From Paramecium octaurelia (Eukaryota > Ciliophora > Oligohymenophorea > Peniculida > Parameciidae): 64,000 nucleotides of DNA. The notes below the pieces were generated by a model that was given only the letters and a program-made list of their open reading frames with translations, did not search any database and had not been told where the DNA came from. A program made the position numbers and the translations under genes. Positions within the stretch are counted from its first letter, which is position 1, and each line of letters starts with the position of its first letter. Positions 51,814 to 64,000 of this stretch are shown here, one piece after another. Location: the NCBI GenBank assembly GCA_905182995.1, contig CAJJDP010000152.1:62001-126000 (forward strand), written 5' to 3'.

Positions 51814-52856
51814 TCAAACAGAGCCTTTATGTTTATTGGTATCATTTCCACCATTACAATGGTGAAGAAACTTGAATAAGTCATCAGCTTTCATTTAATG
51901 AATTTATTCATTATGGTCATACTCATTGCCGTAGATAGAACTAATCTATAAGTCTTTGTTATTTAATGCTGATCTATTTTTTGGATCTATTGTCGTTTCT
52001 GAGTTATCACAAAACATATGATTAATTATATATTTAAAAATACGAATGACTGAAGTATCCTAAATTTAGAATATAAATGAAATTACTTAAGAGCTAATTT
52101 TAATCTCTTCCAAAGAACTCTTTTAATTGTCATTTAAAAACTATTTGATTGCAAATAACATAATCGCAGCTATTTTAGACTTAGAAATATGTCCATTAAA
52201 TGGTTCAAACAATGGAAATGCAATTGATTTGACTCCTAAGTTAGCTGCTAACTAAAGGCAATTAATCATGCATTCATAGATGTTTTATCTCTCATGCCTC
52301 TATTATGAATCAATAATTTTGTCAGTATATATATTAACTCCATCTATTTATTACCTTAGACCCTCTTCTAAAGATTCGGTTGGTTAGAAATCAGTAGAAA
52401 AATCAGTATTATATGAACTCTTCGGCATCATCATTGTAGTTTCGCAACAACTTGATAGCACAGTGTATATAATATAATCAAACTCCATCTAATTATTAAT
52501 ATCTATATTTATACATCTCCTGCATGCGTATATACTACTTAACCTAAATCAAGTTTTCCACCTTCACTTAAACGCACTTATTTGAGCTCATTCATTACAG
52601 ATTACCCTCCATATTTTCTATTTTAATAAGTAATAGAATACTTAAGTAGATCCTCTATATTTTATCCCATTTTGAGTCGTGTGCTTACAATTAGAACAAT
52701 TGTGTCAACATCCTCATTAAACAATAACTTGCTTTAACTTAAGTTGATTTAGCAACCAGCAAATGAAGCATGAGCAGCAATGTTAGGTTATAAACTCAAT
52801 TTTGAGCCACTTCCAAAAGGATCAGAATCAGAGCAACATAATGTATTATTACCCAT
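51814..52856 (-). CDS. Macro-domain protein with N-terminal lipidation motif
   Basis: ATG is the complement of 52854-52856, stop 51814-51816, an intron of about 26 nt. About 335 residues. The N-terminus MGNNTLCC has Gly2 and Thr/Ser6-type residues for N-myristoylation, with two following cysteines for palmitoylation, so membrane attachment is likely. A macro-domain-like fold is indicated by the ordered text KYSITYQNRKYGGQSVMNEL, GKLDLGQVVYTHAGD (the catalytic/ADP-ribose-loop region) and the hallmark LGVKSIAFPLFEPFNG. Macro domains bind ADP-ribose or hydrolyse ADP-ribosylation. The usual GxG loop is not canonical, so activity is uncertain. Confidence 0.7.
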
Positions 52857-53060
52857 ATTAGTATTATTAATTAAATAAATTCACAATTGCTAAAAATTTC
52901 TTATTTTAGGCTAGATCTGCATTTTTAACATAGAAAATATTTTTCAAAAATTAACAATTATTAATATTTTAATTACTGATTATTGTATTGGATTTGATAT
53001 AGTTTTTTTGAAGATTATTGTAATTTGTATTGTAAATTTAATATATTGTTCAAAGAATAC

Positions 53061-56000
53061 TCATTCTTTTTTATACTCTTCAATTGCAAAGAAACCATCT
53101 TCAACTAAATGATCTTAATATTCTTCTAAAGATTTTATCATTCTATTGTTATATTACTATTAATATACCTTTAGCCTCTCATTCTATCAAGCCTTGTGTT
53201 TAAATCTTGTATTAACCTTTGCTGCTCTGAGATTTATTAATCTTTAGAATTAATTGTCTCATCATTAGTTGCTTAGTCTCTTAATCTACTATTTTCTTCA
53301 ATTAATTCATTCATTCTTTTCAGCAAATCTGGATCCGATTACTAAAATATGATAAAATATTTACATTAGCAATTGAGTTTAAAAATACTAATTCTTTTAA
53401 TTAAAGATTTCTCTCAATAACGCCAATCAATTTTTCAGTTGCCATTTTTTTATGAATGAATTTGTATTAAGTTGGTTAAATTGAACTTTTTAACATCTAT
53501 TCACCTAACTTCTAGCATTGCGAAGCAATTAAAACTAATTCAGTGAATCTGAATTTCAAATGTCTTCGGAATACTCTTTACAAAGTACTAAGAGCTACCT
53601 ATTAACTATTCTTTAAAATAATTGATTCCATTTAGGATTTCGCCTAAGAATCTCGAACAGGGGTCTATTATAAGAAACTTGAATGTGATGGTTAGAATGA
53701 ACTTGCATCAGTTATTCCTCTTCCAAAGTGTTCTATATTGGTAAATGCTCTTTATCTCACTCTATCATATGCCTTAAGCAAATTATTTATCAACTTTTTG
53801 CATTTAACTATTTACAAAGTATTTAAACTGACAGCTTTTTATGTAGTTGCGTTATCCCTCATTCTCCAAAATGCTATTTATGGAGTAATTCTTGTATTCT
53901 TTGCAATCATTTCAGCTACTCTTTAGAACCATTAATTTTACAGTTTTGGTCCTCTCCAAATATCTAATGCCTCTTTAATTAATTCTCTATCCTGTTTCAT
54001 GTTGAATAAAAGTAATTTTTAAATTGCGTTAAATACTGAAATCATATTCTTCTTAACAGCTCTTATGTTCCACCTTTAGAAATATATTCTTAATCTTATT
54101 TATGCAAAGTTTTAGAATAAAAGAATTGCCTCCCTCTTTAATCTAACTTCTCTCTCTTATGCAGTCTCTTGTTTGTTAGTTAAATGTGATGACAAACGCT
54201 TCCATTCAACAAAAGCTACATTTAATTAGTTCATTTTATGTTAGTAAAATAATTAAATTGCAAGTTTCTTCTTGTCTGAAATATCGAAAGCCTCTGCTGC
54301 TTTGCTGAATTCAACAACTTTGTACCATTTCAAAAACGCTTTCTTTTAAGCACTCATACAATTATACAACATTTTATTTATAGAATATTTTTATTTTGCC
54401 TATCCATCTAAGTAAATATTATATAATTAATTGTAAGTTGACTTTCTCATCATATGAATTTTGAATCGATTTAGAGATTTTTCAAATATATTTGCTTTCA
54501 TTTGATCTAATTCTTTAGTATCTGGTAGAGCTTTCCATTTTGAGAATGATACTTCTATCTACCCTACAAATGTATGCAATAATTAGATTTATATTTTCTT
54601 TATTAATGCTTACTTCTACCTTTCCTTTGAAAACTTTCTCAAAATGTCTCGCAATTTTCCTTAATCATTTGTTCTTAAATTTCTATGGAGTGCAAATAGT
54701 AACAATTTTTTCTTTTCATCATCCAATTAAGTTTAAATCTTAGCTTATTTAGCTTAATTATTCCAATGAACAAAAGCCCACCTTAAAGTATTATTATAGT
54801 TTTATAACATTTTAGCTAAGACACTTTCTTATTATTTATTGGGCTTAAATATTGTCTAAACATGTCCTGCTAATGTGAAAGCAAGTGTTTAAAATAAATT
54901 AGTGGTATATTTGCATGTTTCGATTGACTTATGTAATCTATTTATATCTCTCCAATACAAGAATAATCTTTTATTTTAACCCATCGCAAGTGTCATTAAT
55001 TTTCTTAAACAATACAACTTTTTGCTATTTCCTTCCTAATAAACATCTTTTAATGGTTCAAATGATGCTTTAACTCTGCCCCTAAAAAGTAAATCTAATG
55101 TTCTTTCAAATTTTCTTGCATTTTTCATTTACTCATTATTGACTGGTTCTGGTAAGTTTTTCCATTTTTAGAAGGCTTTTATTGCACCTCCAAATTAAGT
55201 AGCAAATAATTTAGCAAAGAATCTATCTTGAACAGCAGTGATACTTGAGTTTCTTCTGAACTTTGCAAGAATGGCTCTTAATCTTGCGAAATCATTATTT
55301 TTAGAGAAATTATTAATTGCTTCTAAAAGCAATTTCTTTTTTTCATCAGTCATGGCTCCTTATAATTTCTCTAGTTTTCCATCATTATACCATTTCATGA
55401 AGAAATATCTTAAGTTACTATCAAAGTTTCCAATAAGCCTGAGTAATGCCTTTTCTTTCTTTTATGATTCTTCATCTGGCTTTAAAGGAGCAATATTATT
55501 CTTTATATGTACACCAATGAATCCAAACAATCCGATGACACATTTGCATCTCTCTACTTCTTTCATTAAACCAACGTTCTTATTCCATTAATCCAATGCT
55601 CTTTATTATTCAGATTCTTGTGTCTTGATCATCAAAATAATTGCTCTCTTCTTTAAAGCTTATGCATCGTCATAAACTTCTTAAAGAGGATTCCAAGTTC
55701 TTTTTCTCCAAATATGCAAAGTAAATTTATTTAATTAAGTTTCAAATTTACTAGCTTTGATTAATTCATCAGCATTAGCCTCAGGGAGGTTTTTCCATTT
55801 ATTAAATGTATCCCAAACAGCTCCAATTTGAGTTCTTAATATTCTTGCATTAATTTAAAGAATTAGTTTCTCTTTCTTATGGGCTAAAGAGAATTTAGCC
55901 AAAATTTATCTATATAAGGCAAATTTATTTCCATTTTCAAATTAAACCAATTACTCAGTCAATTATTTTTTCTTTTCTATTGTTAAAGCATCTTCGAAGT

Positions 56001-59000
56001 TTTAGTTCATTCTTTCCTATTGAGCTCTATTTCTCCACAAAAAGAATGCTCTGCTTAAGTTCTCAGCTTAGCCTTAGAAGATTAGATGAAGAGCTTTTTC
56101 TTTCGCTTAAGCTTCACGAGGATTTTACATTATTGGTTGAACATTGGCAGTTACAATTTATGCTAATCCTACAAATAATGCAGTAGTCAATCTACAAACT
56201 TCAATTTGTTTCGCTTATCTATTTTATTATGCCCAAAGCAAGAATAATCTCTTGTGTGCGCTCATACTCTTCTCAAACAATTTCCTTAAACACATTCTCT
56301 TGATGTTCAAAGCATCCATATAATCTTCTTTTAATGGGTCAAATGAGACTTTTAAGTGAGAGTGGAAAAGAATGTCCAGGGTTCTCTCAAATTTTCTTGC
56401 ATTCTTTAATTATTCAGTATTAACTGGTTCTGGTAAGTTTTTCCATTTTTAGAAGGCTTTTATTGCACCTCCAAATTAAGTAGCAAATAATTTAGCAAAG
56501 AATCTATCTTGAACAGCAGTGATACTTGAGTTTCTTCTGAACTTTGCAAGAATGGCTCTTAATCTTGCGAAATCATTATTTTTAGAGAAATTATTAATTG
56601 CTTCTAAAAGCAATTTCTTTTTTTCATCAGTCATGGCTCCTTATAATTTCTCTAGTTTTCCATCATTATACCATTTCATGAAGAAATATCTTAAGTTACT
56701 ATCAAAGTTTCCAATAAGCCTGAGTAATGCCTTTTCTTTCTTTTATGATTCTTCATCTGGCTTTAAAGGAGCAATATTATTCTTTATATGTACACCAATG
56801 AATCCAAACAATCCGATGACACATTTGCATCTCTCTACTTCTTTCATTAAACCAACGTTCTTATTCCATTAATCCAATGCTCTTTATTATTCAGATTCTT
56901 GTGTCTTGATCATCAAAATAATTGCTCTCTTCTTTAAAGCTTATGCATCGTCATAAACTTCTTAAAGAGGATTCCAAGTTCTTTTTCTCCAAATATGCAA
57001 AGTAAATTTATTTAATTAAGTTTCAAATTTACTAGCTTTGATTAATTCATCAGCATTAGCCTCAGGGAGGTTTTTCCATTTATTAAATGTATCCCAAACA
57101 GCTCCAATTTGAGTTCTTAATATTCTTGCATTAATTTAAAGAATTAGTTTCTCTTTCTTATGGGCTAAAGAGAATTTAGCCAAAATTTATCTATATAAGG
57201 CAAATTTATTTCCATTTTCAAATTAAACCAATTACTCAGTCAATTATTTTTTCTTTTCTATTGTTAAAGCATCTTCGAAGTTTTAGTTCATTCTTTCCTA
57301 TTGAGCTCTATTTCTCCACAAAAAGAATGCTCTGCTTAAGTTCTCAGCTTAGCCTTAGAAGATTAGATGAAGAGCTTTTTCTTTCGCTTAAGCTTCACGA
57401 GGATTTTACATTATTGGTTGAACATTGGCAGTTACAATTTATGCTAATCCTACAAATAATGCAGTAGTCAATCTACAAACTTCAATTTGTTTCGCTTATC
57501 TATTTTATTATGCCCAAAGCAAGAATAATCTCTTGTGTGCGCTCATACTCTTCTCAAATAATTTCCTTAAACACATTCTCTTGATGTTCAAAGCATCCAT
57601 ATAATCTTCTTTTAATGGGTCAAATGAGACTTTTAAGTGAGAGTGGAAAAGAATGTCCAGGGTTCTCTCAAATTTTCTTGCATTCTTTAATTATTCAGTA
57701 TTGACTGGTTCTGGTAAGTTTTTCCATTTTTAGAAGGCTTTTATTGCACCTCCAAATTAAGTAGCAAATAATTTAGCAAAGAATCTATCTTGAACAGCAG
57801 TGATACTTGAGTTTCTTCTGAACTTTGCAAGAATGGCTCTTAATCTTGCGAAATCATTATTTTTAGAGAAATTATTAATTGCTTCTAAAAGCAATTTCTT
57901 TTTTTCATCAGTCATGGCTCCTTATAATTTCTCTAGTTTTCCATCATTATACCATTTCATGAAGAAATATCTTAAGTTACTATCAAAGTTTCCAATAAGC
58001 CTGAGTAATGCCTTTTCTTTCTTTTATGATTCTTCATCTGGCTTTAAAGGAGCAATATTATTCTTTATATGTACACCAATGAATCCAAACAATCCGATGA
58101 CACATTTGCATCTCTCTACTTCTTTCATTAAACCAACGTTCTTATTCCATTAATCCAATGCTCTTTATTATTCAGATTCTTGTGTCTTGATCATCAAAAT
58201 AATTGCTCTCTTCTTTAAAGCTTATGCATCGTCATAAACTTCTTAAAGAGGATTCCAAGTTCTTTTTCTCCAAATATGCAAAGTAAATTTATTTAATTAA
58301 GTTTCAAATTTACTAGCTTTGATTAATTCATCAGCATTAGCCTCAGGGAGGTTTTTCCATTTATTAAATGTATCCCAAACAGCTCCAATTTGAGTTCTTA
58401 ATATTCTTGCATTAATTTAAAGAATTAGTTTCTCTTTCTTATGGGCTAAAGAGAATTTAGCTAAAATAAGCCTATATAAATTTAATTTATTGCCATGGCA
58501 AAATCCTTGTAGTCTATCAACTAATTCCTTTCTTTGTTCAGATTATAGTTGGTTCACAAGATTGTCATTCATTCTATCCTATTATGACCAGTTTCTCCAT
58601 TTAAAGAATGCTCTTAATAAATTTTCTGTTTATCCTTAGAAGATTAAATGAAGAGCTTTTTCTTTCGCTTAAGCTTCACGAGGATTTTACATTATTGGTT
58701 GAACATTGGCAGTTACAATTTATGCTAATCCTACAAATAATGCAGTAGTCAATCTACAAACTTCAATTTGTTTCGCTTATCTATTTTATTATGCCCAAAG
58801 CAAGAATAATCTCTTGTGTGCGCTCATACTCTTCTCAAATAATTTCCTTAAACACATTCTCTTGATGTTCAAAGCATCCATATAATCTTCTTTTAATGGG
58901 TCAAATGAGACTTTTAAGTGAGAGTGGAAAAGAATGTCCAGGGTTCTCTCAAATTTTCTTGCATTCTTTAATTATTCAGTATTGACTGGCTCTGGTAAGT

Positions 59001-62000
59001 TTTTCCATTTTTAGAAGGCCTTTATTGCACCTCCAAATTAAGTAGCAAATAATTTAGCAAAGAATCTATCTTGAACAGCAGTGATACTTGAGTTTCTTCT
59101 GAACTTTGCAAGAATGGCTCTTAATCTTGCGAAATCATTATTTTTAGAGAAATTATTAATTGCTTCTAAAAGCAATTTCTTTTTTTCATCAGTCATGGCT
59201 CCTTATAATTTCTCTAGTTTTCCATCATTATACCATTTCATGAAGAAATATCTTAAGTTACTATCAAAGTTTCCAATAAGCCTGAGTAATGCCTTTTCTT
59301 TCTTTTATGATTCTTCATCTGGCTTTAAAGGAGCAATATTATTCTTTATATGTACACCAATGAATCCAAACAATCCGATGACACATTTGCATCTCTCTAC
59401 TTCTTTCATTAAACCAACGTTCTTATTCCATTAATCCAATGCTCTTTATTATTCAGATTCTTGTGTCTTGATCATCAAAATAATTGCTCTCTTCTTTAAA
59501 GCTTATGCATCGTCATAAACTTCTTAAAGAGGATTCCAAGTTCTTTTTCTCCAAATATGCAAAGTAAATTTATTTAATTAAGTTTCAAATTTACTAGCTT
59601 TGATTAATTCATCAGCATTAGCCTCAGGGAGGTTTTTCCATTTATTAAATGTATCCCAAACAGCTCCAATTTGAGTTCTTAATATTCTTGCATTAATTTA
59701 AAGAATTAGTTTCTCTTTCTTATGGGCTAAAGAGAATTTAGCTAAAATAAGCCTATATAAATTTAATTTATTGCCATGGCAAAATCCTTGTAGTCTATCA
59801 ACTAATTCCTTTCTTTGTTCAGATTATAGTTGGTTCACAAGATTGTCATTCATTCTATCCTATTATGACCAGTTTCTCCATTTAAAGAATGCTCTTAATA
59901 AATTTTCTGTTTATCCTTAGAAGATTAAATGAAGAGCTTTTTCTTTCGCTTAAGCTTCACGAGGATTTTACATTATTGGTTGAACATTGGCAGTTACAAT
60001 TTATGCTAATCCTACAAATAATGCAGTAGTCAATCTACAAACTTCAATTTGTTTCGCTTATCTATTTTATTATGCCCAAAGCAAGAATAATCTCTTGTGT
60101 GCGCTCATACTCTTCTCAAATAATTTCCTTAAACACATTCTCTTGATGTTCAAAGCATCCATATAATCTTCTTTTAATGGGTCAAATGAGACTTTTAAGT
60201 GAGAGTGGAAAAGAATGTCCAGGGTTCTCTCAAATTTTCTTGCATTCTTTAATTATTCAGTATTGACTGGCTCTGGTAAGTTTTTCCATTTTTAGAAGGC
60301 CTTTATTGCACCTCCAAATTAAGTAGCAAATAATTTAGCAAAGAATCTATCTTGAACAGCAGTGATACTTGAGTTTCTTCTGAACTTTGCAAGAATGGCT
60401 CTTAATCTTGCGAAATCATTATTTTTAGAGAAATTATTAATTGCTTCTAAAAGCAATTTCTTTTTTTCATCAGTCATGGCTCCTTATAATTTCTCTAGTT
60501 TTCCATCATTATACCATTTCATGAAGAAATATCTTAAGTTACTATCAAAGTTTCCAATAAGCCTGAGTAATGCCTTTTCTTTCTTTTATGATTCTTCATC
60601 TGGCTTTAAAGGAGCAATATTATTCTTTATATGTACACCAATGAATCCAAACAATCCGATGACACATTTGCATCTCTCTACTTCTTTCATTAAACCAACG
60701 TTCTTATTCCATTAATCCAATGCTCTTTATTATTCAGATTCTTGTGTCTTGATCATCAAAATAATTGCTCTCTTCTTTAAAGCTTATGCATCGTCATAAA
60801 CTTCTTAAAGAGGATTCCAAGTTCTTTTTCTCCAAATATGCAAAGTAAATTTATTTAATTAAGTTTCAAATTTACTAGCTTTGATTAATTCATCAGCATT
60901 AGCCTCAGGGAGGTTTTTCCATTTATTAAATGTATCCCAAACAGCTCCAATTTGAGTTCTTAATATTCTTGCATTAATTTAAAGAATTAGTTTCTCTTTC
61001 TTATGGGCTAAAGAGAATTTAGCTAAAATAAGCCTATATAAATTTAATTTATTGCCATGGCAAAATCCTTGTAGTCTATCAACTAATTCCTTTCTTTGTT
61101 CAGATTATAGTTGGTTCACAAGATTGTCATTCATTCTATCCTATTATGACCAGTTTCTCCATTTAAAGAATGCTCTTAATAAATTTTCTGTTTATCCTTA
61201 GAAGATTAAATGAAGAGCTTTTTCTTTCGCTTAAGCTTCACGAGGATTTTACATTATTGGTTGAACATTGGCAGTTACAATTTATGCTAATCCTACAAAT
61301 AATGCAGTAGTCAATCTACAAACTTCAATTTGTTTCGCTTATCTATTTTATTATGCCCAAAGCAAGAATAATCTCTTGTGTGCGCTCATACTCTTCTCAA
61401 ATAATTTCCTTAAACACATTCTCTTGATGTTCAAAGCATCCATATAATCTTCTTTTAATGGGTCAAATGAGACTTTTAAGTGAGAGTGGAAAAGAATGTC
61501 CAGGGTTCTCTCAAATTTTCTTGCATTCTTTAATTATTCAGTATTGACTGGCTCTGGTAAGTTTTTCCATTTTTAGAAGGCCTTTATTGCACCTCCAAAT
61601 TAAGTAGCAAATAATTTAGCAAAGAATCTATCTTGAACAGCAGTGATACTTGAGTTTCTTCTGAACTTTGCAAGAATGGCTCTTAATCTTGCGAAATCAT
61701 TATTTTTAGAGAAATTATTAATTGCTTCTAAAAGCAATTTCTTTTTTTCATCAGTCATGGCTCCTTATAATTTCTCTAGTTTTCCATCATTATACCATTT
61801 CATGAAGAAATATCTTAAGTTACTATCAAAGTTTCCAATAAGTCTGAGTAATGCCTTTTCTTTCTTTTATGATTCTTCATCTGGCTTTAATGGAGCAATA
61901 TTATTTTTGATATGCAATCCTAATAATCCAAACAAGCTTATAACAACCTTGCATCTCTCAACTTCTCTAATTAATGAAACATTTTTGTTCCATTAATCGA

Positions 62001-64000
62001 GTGTTCTTTGTTATTCTGATTCTTATGTCTTTATCATTAGCAATACTGATCTTTTTTTAATTGCCAAACCATCATCATAAACTTCCTATAAAGGGTTCCA
62101 GGTGTGTTTTTTTAAAATGTGAAACGCAAACTTGCTAAGAGATTCTTCAAACTTGGTTGCTTGAACTTTTAGATCATTATTATTATCTTCAGGCAATTAC
62201 TTCCATCTATTAAATGAAAGCCAAACTTAAGAAATTGTATTTCTGTTTATTATAGCCATTGCTTTTCTTTTAAGATTATGTTCTATTGCATTTTAATTAA
62301 ATCTTCTCAATACTTCAGTTAAGGCAAAAAATTTGACTTTTGAGCCTGCATTAATCCATCCAATTAGTTTTTACTTAACAATCTAATCATTTAACGTAAC
62401 ATTAAGTTATGAGAACTTATCAAACATTTTCATTTCCCAAGCTTTTCTATGCCACAATAAAAATGCTTTTTTTAAATCACTTTGGGTTATTGCAATTATT
62501 TTATTGATGCAAAATTTCTTTTTAGCTTATCCATCTAATAAATTATTTTCTAGTTAGTCCCAAGAGTTTAATTTTACAAATCTATATGAAATTTTACCAA
62601 GAGAAATGGCAAACTTACTTACTTTAGCTTAATTTTTCAATGCATCATCTCCAGGTAAGGATTTCCATTTCTAAAAAGATAACTCAACTTATCCTATTTA
62701 TGTTTGAAGCACTCTTAATTGAATTTTCTTAATCAACTGATTTACTTGTTACTCATTATAAAAGAGTCTTAAAATTCTTCTTAATCTATTTAAGTTATCA
62801 TTTTTTATGAATCTCTCTAAATTAAGCAACATAAACTTTTTTTTCTCATCCCCCAAGTTTTCTGATATTTTTTATTATTTATTATAATTTTTCCATTTTA
62901 AAAATGCTATCATCAAGTTGTTTGTAAATGAGGACATTAATTTGATCAAACATTTCTCCTTAATTTCTGCGTCCTTTCTAGTAGATAAAAATGCTTTTAT
63001 ATTATTTTTTAAGACATCCTACAATGAATCAAAAAAGTTATTAGTTTTTTGGCAAGCTATTACAGATTTATAAATTTTATTCATCGATTGCCATTAACGC
63101 AAAAATCTTTATGGAGCACTTAACTATTTGACCAACATTTATTTAATACATAATCTTTTAGATTAGATGCCTTAATAATAAACTTCTTTTAATGGATCAA
63201 ACGATTATTTTACTCTTTATTTAAAAAGGAATTAGAGCCTTAGCTAGAATTTTGAAACATTTTAGAGCATTTATTACTCAGCTGGATCAGGCAATTATTT
63301 CCACCTACGAAACGCATCCATAGCCATTCCACTTGTGGTTGAAATAATTCTAACAAAATATTTGTTTTTAATTTCCTGTTGTTCTCTCAATAAAGCAAAT
63401 TTTCTTAACACTTACCTTAACAAACCTTTTTCTGTTTTATTTGCAGTATCCCCAAGTCTTGAGATTATCTCTTGTTTGTTTACGTTGTCTAATTTCTCTT
63501 GCATTTTCTTTTACATAGAAACGTTTTCAATTTATCTCAGAGCATCTATTTTTTATCTTTGCTAGATTTTTAAAATCAACTTATTAAGAAATGAACATAT
63601 TTCAGCTTTTTTACTTAATCCAAATAATTTAAAAGTTTCAAATTTTACTAATTATTAAGTAACATTTGCGCTAGCTTATAGGGCTTTGATTTTCCTTAGG
63701 TTTGTTTCAGTTAGTTTTGCATAGGTGTTGTAATTAGCCCATTTATAGAAGGCTGTATATGATTGATTGAAAGTAACTTCGATTAATTCTCTAATGACTT
63801 TTGTCTTCTTATTTTTGGCATCATCATCAATGGCCTTAAAGCTATTCCAAACCAATCTTTTATTCTGATCAGCTTTATTTGTTAATTTTGTTATCAATAA
63901 CATCCCTTACTTTTTCATGTCATTTTCTCTTTTGTCAGGAAGATCAACCCATCTAGTATAGCATCTCTATAATCTACCAAATGTTGTCTTTAGAAGTACA
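53061..64000 (-). CDS. Giant repeat protein with FxxW motifs and coiled-coil C-terminus (5' end beyond window)
   Basis: One minus frame is open from the window end to TGA at 53061-53063, over 3,600 codons, with small introns only near the 3' end (around 53160-53370). Nearly all of it consists of blocks of about 70 residues ending in an aromatic-Trp motif: AFQKWKNLPEP, LFLLWAQQNR, AFFLWRNRAQ, TFNKWKNLPEA, ALDQWNKNVG and FFMKWYNDGK. A leucine-rich helix (LRKLFEK, LHLIFQG, LLRLIGN) usually precedes each. The last 125 residues form a coiled coil. The Leu-helix plus F-x2-W pattern resembles Sfi1-type centrin-binding repeats, but the Trp spacing (about 70) is larger than in Sfi1 (about 23-35), so this is only a suggestion. 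A cytoskeletal or cortical filament role is plausible. Confidence 0.85.
55137..61890 (-). repeat. Tandem array of 1281-bp (427-codon) units inside the giant gene
   Basis: About 5.3 in-frame units, with identical landmarks at 55238, 56519, 57800, 59081, 60362 and 61643 (period exactly 1281). Over most of the unit the copies are base-for-base the same. One block of about 190 bp occurs in two versions: version A at about 55900-56090 and 57181-57371, version B at about 58462-58652, 59743-59933 and 61024-61214. Each unit carries six FxxW motifs. Outside 55137-61890 the same family of repeats continues in diverged form. Confidence 0.92.

Noticed and set aside
53061-53445. A separate small coiled-coil gene starting at the MATEKLIG methionine
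   Set aside because: The frame upstream of that Met is open and continuous with the giant repeat protein, so it is the giant protein's C-terminal end.
55238-61996. Six + strand ORFs of 117 codons repeated every 1281 bp
   Set aside because: They are antisense shadows of the minus-strand giant gene; the minus frame is open throughout and carries the FxxW motifs.
53061-64000. Naming the giant gene as the known Paramecium infraciliary-lattice centrin-binding protein
   Set aside because: Size and motif type are suggestive, but the Trp spacing differs from Sfi1 repeats and I cannot run the comparison.

Overview
This window reads as macronuclear DNA of a ciliate, most probably Paramecium. Three things support this. 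Long genes stay open only if TAA and TAG are read as Gln and TGA is the sole stop. The introns that can be placed are tiny (about 21-39 nt, mostly GTA...TAG). The DNA is very AT-rich and gene-dense, with intergenic gaps often of only 25-120 bp. Any standard-code ORF search breaks nearly every gene here into fragments, so the coordinates below come from re-reading the sequence with UGA as the only stop.

Layout. 1-7585 (+): a Q/N-rich protein, a dsRNA-binding/DZF-like protein, a stretch of unresolved coding relics, a SHIPPO-type axonemal repeat protein and an AGC kinase. 7842-24683 (all -): two coiled-coil proteins, a COPI-associated membrane protein, a second SHIPPO protein, the large subunit of DNA primase, a TM9SF nonaspanin, then three tandem membrane hybrid histidine kinases. 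24873-30345 (+): an unresolved gene, then a soluble-type adenylyl cyclase with a C-terminal PH domain. 30377-36860 (-): a membrane RING protein, a plasma-membrane-type Ca2+-ATPase, a broken small ORF and an Asterix-like protein. 36918-39580: a perfect 1331-bp duplication joined by a single N, probably an assembly artefact, leading into a zinc-binding/WD40 gene (+). 41751-45413 (-): a protein kinase, an NIF/FCP1-type phosphatase and histone H2A. 46231-46825 (+): a C2-like protein. 46851-52856 (-): a CNBD K+ channel, a CHIP-like TPR/U-box protein and a macro-domain protein. 53061 to the window end (-): one giant repeat gene (>3,600 codons seen) containing a nearly perfect array of 1281-bp (427-codon) units.

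Functional threads. Signalling and ciliary/cortical biology dominate: histidine phosphorelay, cAMP synthesis, Ca2+ export, a cyclic-nucleotide-binding K+ channel, kinases, SHIPPO proteins and the giant repeat protein. Most notable: the first hybrid histidine kinase (15878-18726) has lost its phospho-acceptor His (now Phe) and key ATP-site residues while keeping a normal receiver, next to two intact paralogues; the K+ channel has a GLG pore filter and a CCHC knuckle; the giant gene shows unit-by-unit homogenisation with two alternative cassettes. Exon ends are exact where I could fit frame and splice sites, approximate elsewhere.
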